From Proteus vulgaris (GTDB taxonomy: Bacteria > Pseudomonadota > Gammaproteobacteria > Enterobacterales > Enterobacteriaceae), in contig NZ_JAEHOQ010000018.1 of assembly GCF_016239305.1 (NCBI RefSeq), positions 25,670 to 89,669 on the forward strand: a stretch of 64,000 nt of DNA, in the 5' to 3' direction. Made by a program: the position numbers and the translations under genes. Position 1 is the first letter of the stretch, and each line of letters starts with the position of its first letter. The notes beneath the pieces were generated by a model that saw nothing but the letters and a program-made list of their open reading frames with translations, was not told where the DNA came from and did not search any database. Of this stretch, positions 56,185-64,000 are shown one piece after another.

Positions 56185-56754
56185 CTATTTTCTGAATGCG
56201 TTCACCGTGATGGTTACCAGTTCTGTTAATGTGCTATAAAATTGGCTATATCCACTCATTTTTAATTTATTTAAATAGTGAGGTAGCCATGTGGTCAAAT
56301 GAAGGGAAAGTAATTCATTAGCCGCGTCTTCTCTTTTTTCTGATGCCAATACCGCAACTTGAAATAACATCAAACCGATATGATCAACAGGCTCTGGAAA
56401 AGGCGTATTTACTTTTAAACGTTCCCGTTTTAAAAACTCACTCAGTGCGAGGGTAGAATCCCCTTGTAATAAGCCTTCAGGATCTAAATAGACCGAACCC
56501 CAAGGAGGGGCGGGTAAAGCATTAGGGCCAACAAAAAGATTTTGCCATTGAGTTTTTAATTGCGCTGTATCGATAGAAACGGAATCAATTAAACGTTCAC
56601 ATAGACGGCTTTCAATTTTACAAGGCCACTGTGCTGCAAAATCCCCAGTTTTAAAAAAGTTGAGTGCAGTTTTATTGGTGTCATCATCAGGTGGGAATAA
56701 ATAACAAATTCCCAATAAATTAAATGCAGCCGCATAATAAGAGAGTCTGCTCAT
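56185..56754 (-). CDS. dmsD: DmsD/TorD-family Tat proofreading chaperone
   Basis: Cytoplasmic all-helical chaperone that binds the Tat signal of DmsA until cofactor insertion is complete. 189 residues. Family block NLFVGPNALPAPPWGSVYLD is present, with GDSTLALSEFL and the acidic EPVDHIGLML. Fourth gene of dmsABCD, 82 bp after dmsC. Confidence 0.9.
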   Translation of the reverse strand: MSRLSYYAAAFNLLGICYLFPPDDDTNKTALNFFKTGDFAAQWPCKIESRLCERLIDSVSIDTAQLKTQWQNLFVGPNALPAPPWGSVYLDPEGLLQGDSTLALSEFLKRERLKVNTPFPEPVDHIGLMLFQVAVLASEKREDAANELLSLHLTTWLPHYLNKLKMSGYSQFYSTLTELVTITVNAFRK

Positions 56755-56836
56755 AAATTTTGATACTTCCTTAAAACAAACCCCAACTAATATGAGGTTT
56801 GTTTTTTTATTATTTAAACGACTTGCTCAATCACAA

Positions 56837-57736
56837 TTAGTGAATGGAGTAGAAAACATAGCGCAACATAAAGTCAGCGATAATTGCGATAACACAACCA
56901 AGTACAAAAATAGACTCAGTTGATTTACCTTGATTTTTAGGGGCTAAGAATTTCACTAAACTATAGCCACAAGCTAATACTGCAAAGGTTGCTAAGATCC
57001 AACTGGTAGTGCGTAACGAACCAAGGGAGTAATATACTTGAATAGGTGATAACGGGAATGTCACCGATTTTTGGCTATAGAGTACGCTAGTTAAATATTG
57101 CTCATAAAAAGGTTGATACAGTAATCGACCCATTAAGCTAAATACCATTATTCCCCATAATTGCCATTTCCAGCACATTGGGAAAGAGTCTTGAGGTATT
57201 TCTATACCTAATTTATTTCCTACACGTTGTAATACTTTGAGTAATAAAAAGAAAATAGCGGCACCAAGTGTTAACATTGCCCCGAAGAACATGATGTAAG
57301 TGTTAGGATCCATCCATGTTAAAATAGAGGTATGGCGATAAATCGACGCCATGCAATAAATATCAAATAGTCCAATCAGAATACTGGTACTTAATAACAG
57401 CATTGAGAGTTTGCGGGTGCGCCAAAGCCATAAAAAGGTTAATCCTAAGCAACCAACAAAAATAGCGGTAACGGCAACTTCACGACTTAACCAAGCAGAA
57501 AAAACATTTCTAATGGCATTAGGAGCATTTAATGGCACGCCTAAGTGAGTGATTGAGGCGATAGAGCCTAAACCAGCTAATCCACAAATAACAAATAAGG
57601 CCAGCAACATAAAGCGATAGTAGCTTTCTGCATTGAGGTAATGAGAAAGGTGACGCGCAAAAAGCCCTGTTGTTAGCGCAAGACCAATGGTCGCATTCAT
57701 CATAAATGTGAAGATTAACAATGACCATTCATTCAT
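56837..57736 (-). CDS. dmsC: DMSO-reductase membrane anchor subunit
   Basis: 299 residues, eight membrane segments, DmsC family. Binds menaquinol and passes electrons to DmsB. Opening EWSLLIFTFMMNATIGLALT resembles DmsC. Overlaps dmsB by 4 bp. Confidence 0.9.
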   Translation of the reverse strand: MNEWSLLIFTFMMNATIGLALTTGLFARHLSHYLNAESYYRFMLLALFVICGLAGLGSIASITHLGVPLNAPNAIRNVFSAWLSREVAVTAIFVGCLGLTFLWLWRTRKLSMLLLSTSILIGLFDIYCMASIYRHTSILTWMDPNTYIMFFGAMLTLGAAIFFLLLKVLQRVGNKLGIEIPQDSFPMCWKWQLWGIMVFSLMGRLLYQPFYEQYLTSVLYSQKSVTFPLSPIQVYYSLGSLRTTSWILATFAVLACGYSLVKFLAPKNQGKSTESIFVLGCVIAIIADFMLRYVFYSIH

Positions 57737-58374
57737 TTTCTTTCTCCCTTATTATTAATTCCGTCATTATTGGCACCCTGATGTGGGTTAATAACAAGGT
57801 TTGGATGCGTTATTTCAGGGGAAGGTAAACCCGTGACATAATCTAAATCGCCATAACGTTCACGCAGTTCATCAATAGGACCAAATTGGATTGCACCTAA
57901 AGGGCAAGTCGCAACACAAACAGGTTGTTCACCTTTTTGCTGTAAATCGATACAAAAGTCGCATTTTGACATCTGTTTGGTTTCTGGATTCATTTGTGGC
58001 GCACCATAAGGGCAAGACCACGCACAAGCACCACAACCGACACATTTGTCTGTATCTACCATGACAATACCGTCGCCTTCACGCTTATGCATTGCCGTTG
58101 TTGGACAGTTTTTAACGCAAATAGGATCGTCACAATGATTACAAGAGATAGATAAGGTGTAAGCAAAGACATTATTGATCAACGCACCTTTAGGATTACG
58201 AGTATAACCGCCACCTGTAATTTCATAGACACGACGAAATTTGCGTCCGACATCAAGGTTGTTTTTATCTTTACATGCAACCTGACACGCCTTACAACCT
58301 GAACAACGAGCGCTGTCGATATAAAACCCTAACTGCTTGTTGCTCACAGCGGGATAAACGATAAATTTACTCAT
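57733..58374 (-). CDS. dmsB: DMSO-reductase iron-sulfur subunit
   Basis: 213 residues with four Cys groups for four [4Fe-4S] clusters ([51 protein letters not shown]). Carries electrons from DmsC to DmsA. Overlaps both dmsA and dmsC by 4 bp, so the three are coupled. Confidence 0.94.
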   Translation of the reverse strand: MSKFIVYPAVSNKQLGFYIDSARCSGCKACQVACKDKNNLDVGRKFRRVYEITGGGYTRNPKGALINNVFAYTLSISCNHCDDPICVKNCPTTAMHKREGDGIVMVDTDKCVGCGACAWSCPYGAPQMNPETKQMSKCDFCIDLQQKGEQPVCVATCPLGAIQFGPIDELRERYGDLDYVTGLPSPEITHPNLVINPHQGANNDGINNKGERK

Positions 58375-60791
58375 GCTTTTGCTACCTCGACCAATAATGT
58401 TTGGTGAGCATTGCCGTGTGCCATTGCGGTGCTACGGGATGATGTTAATACATTGGCACATCCACCTTGATCTATACCTTTTGTATCAGGTTGCCACCAA
58501 GCTCCTGCTTGCAAGGCGACGACTCCAGGCATAATTCGTTGTGTTAATTTGACGGGAACCATCGTGATCCCACGATCGTTATACACTTTGACTTTTTCGC
58601 CCTCTTTAATGTTTCTATCTTGGGCATCTAATGGATTAATCCAGAGTTCTTGGCGCTGTACTTCTTGTAACCAAGGGTTAGCAAATTGCGTTGAATTTGC
58701 GCGATTACGCCCTTTCCATGTGATAAGTTGTAGCGGAAATTTATCCGTCAACGTATCTTCGGGGCCTTCAATGGCAGGCACATAATGAGAAAGCGCAGGG
58801 ATATCGACATTATTCATGTCATATAAGCGCTTAGAGAAAATCTCAATTTTGCCTGATGGTGTTGGGAATGGATTATTCTCAATATCTTGGATATTTTTTT
58901 CAAACGCCACATTTTGAGTATGTGGACGATGTTTTAATAGATGACGACGTTTAACCAATAACTCTTTAAAGGTTGGAATGCCGTCTTCAGGGCGTTTAAC
59001 ACTAGCGTCATTGACTAAATATTCTATCCAATCACGATCAGTCTCTTTACCTTCACTAAATTGTTCACCTACTCCTAATTTATCGGCAACCTCGCGTAAC
59101 CAATCGTAGTCAGTACGACGTTCGAATTCAGGCTCAATAACTTTTTCAGAAAGAATAATGTAGTCGCCATAACTCCATGTACCACCAATATTCCAGCGTT
59201 CTAAGAAACTGGTTTCTGGTAGTAAAATATCAGCGTATTTTGCACTTGGTGTCAGATAGAGATCACTACAGACGATAAATTCTACTTTTGATTCATCTTC
59301 AAGCACTTTAGCAGCATGAAGAATATCGGTATTCTGGTTCGTCATGTAGTTACCCGCCATTGAGAAAATCATCTTGATTTCAGTATCAAGTTTCTCGGCG
59401 TTTAGTAACCCATTTTGTGGCGTGACTAAATTTTTGTCCTCACATGCTTGTACCCAGTTGGTGATATTGATTTTCGCTTTTACTGGGTTAGTTAATAGGC
59501 TTGGCCCTGCAATGGTTTTACGCAATTCAGAGTTTAAAGCCATGCCATAACCTGCCGCCCAACCACCACGAACACCCACATTACCAGTGATAGTCGCAAG
59601 TAATGTTGCACCGCGTGCCGTCCGTTCACCACAAATATGGCGTTGGGGCCCCCAACCTTGCATCAATGCAGCTGGTTTTGTGGATGCATATTCACGAGCT
59701 AATTGTTTAATAGTATCCGCTGGTACTTTAGTGATGGTTTCAGCCCATTCAGGGGTTTTCTTAATACCATCTTTTTTACCCATTAAATAGGCGACTAAAG
59801 ATTCATTTTCACCCACACCTTCAGGCATTTGGTGCTCATCAAAGCCAACAGTGTATTTATCAATAAAAGCTTGGTCATGCAGATTTTCGCTTACGATGAC
59901 ATACATCATCGCATCCATCATTGCATTATCCGTTGTTGGTAGTAACGGGATCCATTGATCAGCTAAAGAAGAGGCGGTATCAGAATAACGTGGGTCAACG
60001 ACAATAAATTTAGTGCCATTTTTCTTCATTTTTTGAAAAAAATGGTTTGAGTGACCAAAAATAGTTTCGTTAGGATTATGGCCCCATAAGATCACAAGAG
60101 GGGTATTTTCTAACGTATCGAGTGTGCTACCACTGGCAGCTGTACCGTAAGTATAAGGGGTAACCGCAAGGGTATTTCCGTTACTGACAGAGTGATAGTT
60201 TTCCAGAAAACCACCGGTGATATTAAACAGGCGACGTAACATATTTGCACCAGAGAAAATCCCACCAGTAACACCAGTGCTTAAGCTTACAAAGCGTGAT
60301 GCGGGGCCATATTGCTGGTTAATACGCTGCATATTTTGTGCAATAAGGGTGGTTGCTTCTTCCCAAGTGATACGTTCAAATTTACCTTCGCCACGTTTCC
60401 CAACACGTTTCATTGGGTATTTTAAGCGATCTGGATGATAGACAAATTTCCGATAACCGCGGCCTCTAACGCAGGCACGCATAATAGGCATTTCTTCATC
60501 TAGATCAGCATCGGGCCGAGTGCTAATACGGGTAACTTTGCCATCTTTTACATGGGCTCGAATATCACATTTACCGCCACAGTCGAAGCTACTGCAAGTT
60601 GAAACAACGCGTTCACCATCTTCAGTTGTTATTGGTTTTACTGGAATAGCGTTGTCTGTTGTCGCAGCAAAAGAATTTGATGCGAGAAAAGGAAGGGTAA
60701 CTAATGCTGAGCTCGCTTGAATAAAGTGACGGCGGCTAACATCGTTGAGAATGCTCTTTGTATCACTATCGTGATCGGACTGATTGCTCAT
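58371..60791 (-). CDS. dmsA: DMSO-reductase-type molybdopterin catalytic subunit
   Basis: Tat-exported molybdopterin enzyme. 806 residues from ATG at 60791 (MSNQSDHDSD); a longer frame to 60812 lacks conservation. Tat motif SRRHFIQ followed by a hydrophobic stretch and ASNSFA. [4Fe-4S] group CSSFDCGGKCDIRA ... MRACVRGRG. The Mo ligand region YHSVSNGN is consistent with the Ser ligand of this family. Terminal acceptor may be DMSO, TMAO or a related oxide; YnfE-like proteins are the main alternative. Confidence 0.9.
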   Translation of the reverse strand: MSNQSDHDSDTKSILNDVSRRHFIQASSALVTLPFLASNSFAATTDNAIPVKPITTEDGERVVSTCSSFDCGGKCDIRAHVKDGKVTRISTRPDADLDEEMPIMRACVRGRGYRKFVYHPDRLKYPMKRVGKRGEGKFERITWEEATTLIAQNMQRINQQYGPASRFVSLSTGVTGGIFSGANMLRRLFNITGGFLENYHSVSNGNTLAVTPYTYGTAASGSTLDTLENTPLVILWGHNPNETIFGHSNHFFQKMKKNGTKFIVVDPRYSDTASSLADQWIPLLPTTDNAMMDAMMYVIVSENLHDQAFIDKYTVGFDEHQMPEGVGENESLVAYLMGKKDGIKKTPEWAETITKVPADTIKQLAREYASTKPAALMQGWGPQRHICGERTARGATLLATITGNVGVRGGWAAGYGMALNSELRKTIAGPSLLTNPVKAKINITNWVQACEDKNLVTPQNGLLNAEKLDTEIKMIFSMAGNYMTNQNTDILHAAKVLEDESKVEFIVCSDLYLTPSAKYADILLPETSFLERWNIGGTWSYGDYIILSEKVIEPEFERRTDYDWLREVADKLGVGEQFSEGKETDRDWIEYLVNDASVKRPEDGIPTFKELLVKRRHLLKHRPHTQNVAFEKNIQDIENNPFPTPSGKIEIFSKRLYDMNNVDIPALSHYVPAIEGPEDTLTDKFPLQLITWKGRNRANSTQFANPWLQEVQRQELWINPLDAQDRNIKEGEKVKVYNDRGITMVPVKLTQRIMPGVVALQAGAWWQPDTKGIDQGGCANVLTSSRSTAMAHGNAHQTLLVEVAKA

Positions 60792-61226
60792 AATGAACTC
60801 TACCTTAAACATAATAGGCGGATCCCGATATACCCGATACTTGATATAAAGAATGTGCGTGATTTTTCTAGGCTATGAATAAAGGGAATGTCTGGTATCC
60901 GCTGCATTATTATTGAATGCATAGATAAGTGCAGCATGTTCGAAATAACATCTGCGAAAGGGATAGTAGTTGATTAATCTTTTGCCAACATTCTAAAACC
61001 AGACAATAACATTCGAATTTCAGCCTATTTACTAAGGGTGTTAAAAGCTCGTTTTTTGATTGTTAATAAGGTTTATTAAATAGATATCAAGAAGGTTGAA
61101 ATTTCACATAAGACACTTACGTTACCTATTTAAATATATAACGTTTTTGATTATATAGCTCATTATTTGCCAGTGTGTAGAGTGTGAGAGAACTGCTATA
61201 TTAAAAAGGACGAAAATAAAAAGAGA
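60792..61226. other. Divergent intergenic region dmsA / AraC regulator
   Basis: 435 bp, AT-rich. The only FNR-like element seen is TAAATAGATATCAA at 61077-61090, a poor match to TTGAT-N4-ATCAA. No clear AraC operator. Confidence 0.45.
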
Positions 61227-62024
61227 GTGGCCCAAACTGTGAGAAATGTACCATTAAAAAGCGTTGATTCACTTGACCGAGATGTTATTGCGCTGGGTAC
61301 AGACTATTTACCCAATACGTTGTTAGAAACACATCAACATCGTCGAGCCCAATTTTTATACCCTGCAACGGGGTTAATTGAAGTGAGTACGGATGATGGT
61401 GAATGGGTTATTCCACCGTCTTGTGGTGTGTGGATCCCACCAGAGACTGGGCATGAAACTCGTATGTTAGATGTGAGTACTCGAAGCCTTTATATTGAGC
61501 CTTTAGCCGCACCTCGCCATAGTAAACAATGTGAAGTTGTCAGTGTTTCTCCTCTTTTTCGCCAGTTACTGCTTGAAGCTGTAGATGTGCCTGCAGAATA
61601 TGATAAAAAAGGGCGAGATGGTCTGTTAATGCAGTTAATCTTATGCGAATTAGCGAAAGCAAAACCATTACCGTTTTTTGCGCCTATTCCACAAGATAGC
61701 AAATTAGCTAAATTATGCCGCGATTTTATTCGTAACCCTAAAATAGATTCTTTACCTCAACAGTGGGCAGATAAATTACATAAAAGTGAGCGCTCTTTTA
61801 GTCGTTTTTTCCGCCAACAAACAGGAATGTCATTTTCACAATGGCGGCAACAAGTCTGCTTATTGAATTCATTAACACAAATCTTATCTGGACGTGGTAT
61901 TACTGAAATTGCCTTTGACTTGGGTTATAACAGTGCCGGTTCATTCTCGACAATGTTCAAAAAACAGATGGGGCAATCGCCTTCTCACTTTAGTATGGAT
62001 GCGTTGGATATCGACAGGTTTTAG
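61227..62024 (+). CDS. AraC-family regulator with N-terminal cupin
   Basis: 265 residues: cupin ligand-binding domain (about 20-95, with HQHRRAQFLYPATG) and a C-terminal double HTH (about 160-260, SERSFSRFFRQQTGMSFSQW and GYNSAGSFSTMFKKQMG). Resembles the NimR/YeaM subgroup, whose members often regulate a divergent efflux gene. Here the divergent gene is dmsA. The GTG at 61227 is close to AGAG; GTG at 61239 is an alternative start. Effector unknown. Confidence 0.85.
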   Translation: MAQTVRNVPLKSVDSLDRDVIALGTDYLPNTLLETHQHRRAQFLYPATGLIEVSTDDGEWVIPPSCGVWIPPETGHETRMLDVSTRSLYIEPLAAPRHSKQCEVVSVSPLFRQLLLEAVDVPAEYDKKGRDGLLMQLILCELAKAKPLPFFAPIPQDSKLAKLCRDFIRNPKIDSLPQQWADKLHKSERSFSRFFRQQTGMSFSQWRQQVCLLNSLTQILSGRGITEIAFDLGYNSAGSFSTMFKKQMGQSPSHFSMDALDIDRF

Positions 62025-63120
62025 TTGATATCTATAGCAAATATCTAAATTTAGGTTATTTAATGATCTGTGTTCAGTCTTTTATCTGAGTATTAGACAT
62101 CTCTCCTATCGGCAAAAATTTTAGTAATGCGATACTGAAAAAAAAAAATAAATAAAGAAATCCTTATATAAGGGGGCTTTTGGTATATCAAAAAGAGAGT
62201 AGATCGAACAATAGATATCTTCTATTAAAAATACATTTGAAAGATGAGCAAAATGCACACTTAAACAGAATAAAAAGTTAAAGTTTTTTATTTAATAGTG
62301 GATTATAAAATAAAAGTTAGAATAAAAGCGTACGAAAATGAGTAAATATACTATCGTATTTATTTTTTTCAAGAGAGTTGTTAATAAAATGTTTATTTTT
62401 TGTTGCTTGTTTTTGGGGTTTAAAAATTGGGAGGATTTATCTTTTTGGATTAAACTCGATCATTGATTTACTTTTAATTAATTGAATTAATTTGTTATTT
62501 TTAACTGGTACAATCTCTTAACCTGCTTTTTATCTTTTTTTAAAAAGAAATCACTAAGTATATTCAAATGATAATTTAATATTCTAGGTTTCTATGCATT
62601 TATATGGCTGAAAATAGTTCTTCTTATAAATTTTTATTTTTAATAGTATTTTTATACTGAATAAGATTATCTATTTATGATTATATAAGAAATATATAAA
62701 TAAGGTTTTTTGAAGTGTAAAGCATGTAAATAAGGAATTAATTTAACAAAAAATATATTTCAATATTTAAATTTATTTGAAATAGCATTAATTGTGAAAA
62801 AAAATAAATATATCTATATATATAGCTTGGGTTTTATCTCTAAATTAACATCACCTATCTTTTAAAGACTTTAATTAAATAATATTGCTTATATGATACC
62901 GACAAGGTTATTTATATACCTGCTTTCATTTGTTTTTATTACATCTATAAAAAGATGTCCTTTGTTTTTTTAAAGACAATGTGGGCTAATTTCATATTTA
63001 AATATGAAAGTAAGATTACTTAAATACATATAATTTTTGTGTTTTTATGATCTTATATAAATATAACCAATCCTAAAAATGTAATCCAAAAAAGATTGAT
63101 TATTAACGGTGAGATTATTT
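62025..63120. other. Long AT-rich gene-free stretch upstream of the adhesin gene
   Basis: About 1.1 kb with very low GC and many A/T tracts. No plausible ORF, tRNA, terminator or known operator seen. Likely carries the adhesin promoter and is typical of H-NS-silenced, horizontally acquired DNA (inference). Confidence 0.55.
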
Positions 63121-64000
63121 ATGAACAATCAGACTGGAAATGAAATTAATATAGAGAAAGGTCAAGTTATAAAAATAAGTCGATCGGAAATAAAAACAAT
63201 CATTAAAGACGAAAATAACCTTATTATTGTTAAAAATAACGGTGAAAAACTAGTCATTAATGATTTTTTTAATACATCTGAAAATTACTTTATTGTAGAA
63301 ATGGATGGTGTTCAGTATAAAGCCTCTTTAACACCTAATTCAGATAAATTAGAGCTTATTTTTAATAAATTAGATGATGTAACAGATACTGAAAATTTAT
63401 TAGGTTTAACAGGTGGTGAATGGTTTTCTATCGCTATTGGTGCCGCTGTTCTTGGTGCTGGAATAGCAATAGCCTCTTCTTCAAGTAGCAGTAGTAGTGG
63501 CTCATCAAATCATGTGACGCCACCACAGCCAACTGAAAAAGAGTTAGTTGAAAAACTGATTGTCGATAAATCATTAGATTTGAAAAAAATCATTGATGCG
63601 GCAAAAAATCTTGTTGATAAAGCTGCAGAAGCAACTGAAAAAGCACAGAAAACAGGTGATGAAAAAGATTTAGATTTAGCGCTAGAAGCTCATAAAGATG
63701 CAACAACAGCACTTGCTCTAATTGATAAATTAAAAAGTGAATTAAATGAATTAATTGAGCAAGGCGAAAAACTTAATGTTGATTCAAAAATTATAGATCA
63801 AGCAAAAGAGCTATTAACAACGAATACTGACTCTTTTGGTAAAACATTAGATGAGTTAGGTAAGCTATTAGAAAAACTGCAATTAGAGTTAGAGCAGAAA
63901 AAGGCGATTGATGATACCGACACGGCGATTGACGATCTGCCTGATGACGCGTCCGACAAAGAAAAAGCGGAAGTGAAAGCGAAGCTGGATAATGCGGCTG
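63121..64000 (+). CDS. Large BapA/SiiE-like type I-secreted adhesin (partial, 5' end)
   Basis: ATG at 63121 with GGTGAG upstream. 293 codons are open to the window edge. N-terminal BapA-prefix-like domain (1-~95) followed by a hydrophobic Gly/Ala segment GGEWFSIAIGAAVLGAGIAIA (about 99-119), a Ser-rich linker, then helical, acidic, Lys/Glu-rich sequence likely to be coiled coil. Such N-termini belong to giant surface adhesins secreted by type I systems and retained at the outer membrane. From about 63900 codons become GC-richer (GCG, GAC), which may mark the start of a repeat region. The C-terminus and any secretion genes lie outside. Confidence 0.82.
   Translation, partial: MNNQTGNEINIEKGQVIKISRSEIKTIIKDENNLIIVKNNGEKLVINDFFNTSENYFIVEMDGVQYKASLTPNSDKLELIFNKLDDVTDTENLLGLTGGEWFSIAIGAAVLGAGIAIASSSSSSSSGSSNHVTPPQPTEKELVEKLIVDKSLDLKKIIDAAKNLVDKAAEATEKAQKTGDEKDLDLALEAHKDATTALALIDKLKSELNELIEQGEKLNVDSKIIDQAKELLTTNTDSFGKTLDELGKLLEKLQLELEQKKAIDDTDTAIDDLPDDASDKEKAEVKAKLDNAA

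Noticed and set aside
1..64000. CRISPR arrays, insertion sequences, integrases, rRNA operons
   Set aside because: I looked for regularly spaced repeats, transposase or integrase motifs and rRNA and saw none; the only mobile-element traces are the rhuM and vgrG fragments.

Overview
The window looks like chromosomal DNA of a Proteus species (Morganellaceae, Enterobacterales). Base composition is AT-rich. The housekeeping genes resemble their E. coli counterparts closely in sequence and order (hofMN/mrcA/nudE/igaA/hslR/hslO/pckA, and yhiN/pitA/uspB/uspA ... rsmJ/prlC). The igaA homologue is the gene known in Proteus mirabilis as umoB, a swarming regulator. All assignments come from reading the sequence and recalled family knowledge; no database search was run.

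Layout. 1-12.9 kb: conserved block with the start of a hof (pilMN-like) operon, PBP1a (mrcA), nudE, igaA/umoB, Hsp15, Hsp33, pckA, a pirin, the iron-responsive small RNA RyhB with a Fur-box-like promoter, and yhiN. 13.2-21.3 kb: pitA, uspB, uspA, gdhA, an SDR dehydrogenase, rsmJ and prlC. 21.57 kb: selC (tRNA-Sec), a classical island insertion site, followed by debris of a rhuM gene. 22.2-25.5 kb: small conserved proteins (YibL, YajD, YaiL, a cold-shock-domain protein, an RluA-family synthase, YmjA-like). 25.6-29.7 kb: an RpiR regulator, a PTS EIICB and an adenylosuccinate-lyase-family enzyme, probably one catabolic unit of unknown substrate. 29.7-31.3 kb: a sodium:amino-acid (SNF family) transporter preceded by what looks like a leucine attenuator with an 18-residue leader peptide. 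31.6-38.6 kb: two formate dehydrogenases (fdhF with a sigma-54-type promoter, and fdoGHI), both with Cys at the position that is selenocysteine in E. coli. 39-46 kb: accessory segment with a VgrG N-terminal fragment, a 2H-phosphoesterase-like protein, an O-acyltransferase, and a likely restriction-modification cassette (C5-methyltransferase, a freestanding B3-like domain protein, and a larger protein ending in the same domain), then MgtC. 46.4-51 kb: an MFS transporter plus PhnP-like hydrolase, divergent from a LacI regulator fused to a solute-binding-protein domain, with two matching operator-like palindromes between them. 51-56 kb: nitric-oxide detoxification (ytfE, norVW, norR) with three NorR sites. 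56-62 kb: dmsABCD DMSO-reductase-type operon (dmsA first) and a divergent AraC-family regulator. 62-63.1 kb: AT-rich gene-free stretch, then the start of a large BapA/SiiE-like secreted adhesin that runs off the window.

Functionally the right half is weighted to anaerobic respiration and stress: formate oxidation (fdoGHI, fdhF), S/N-oxide reduction (dms), and NO removal (nor, ytfE). The best candidates for something undescribed are the leucine-attenuator leader on the SNF transporter, the PTS/lyase unit, the LacI-SBP fusion with its paired operators, and the R-M cassette with a duplicated B3-like domain.
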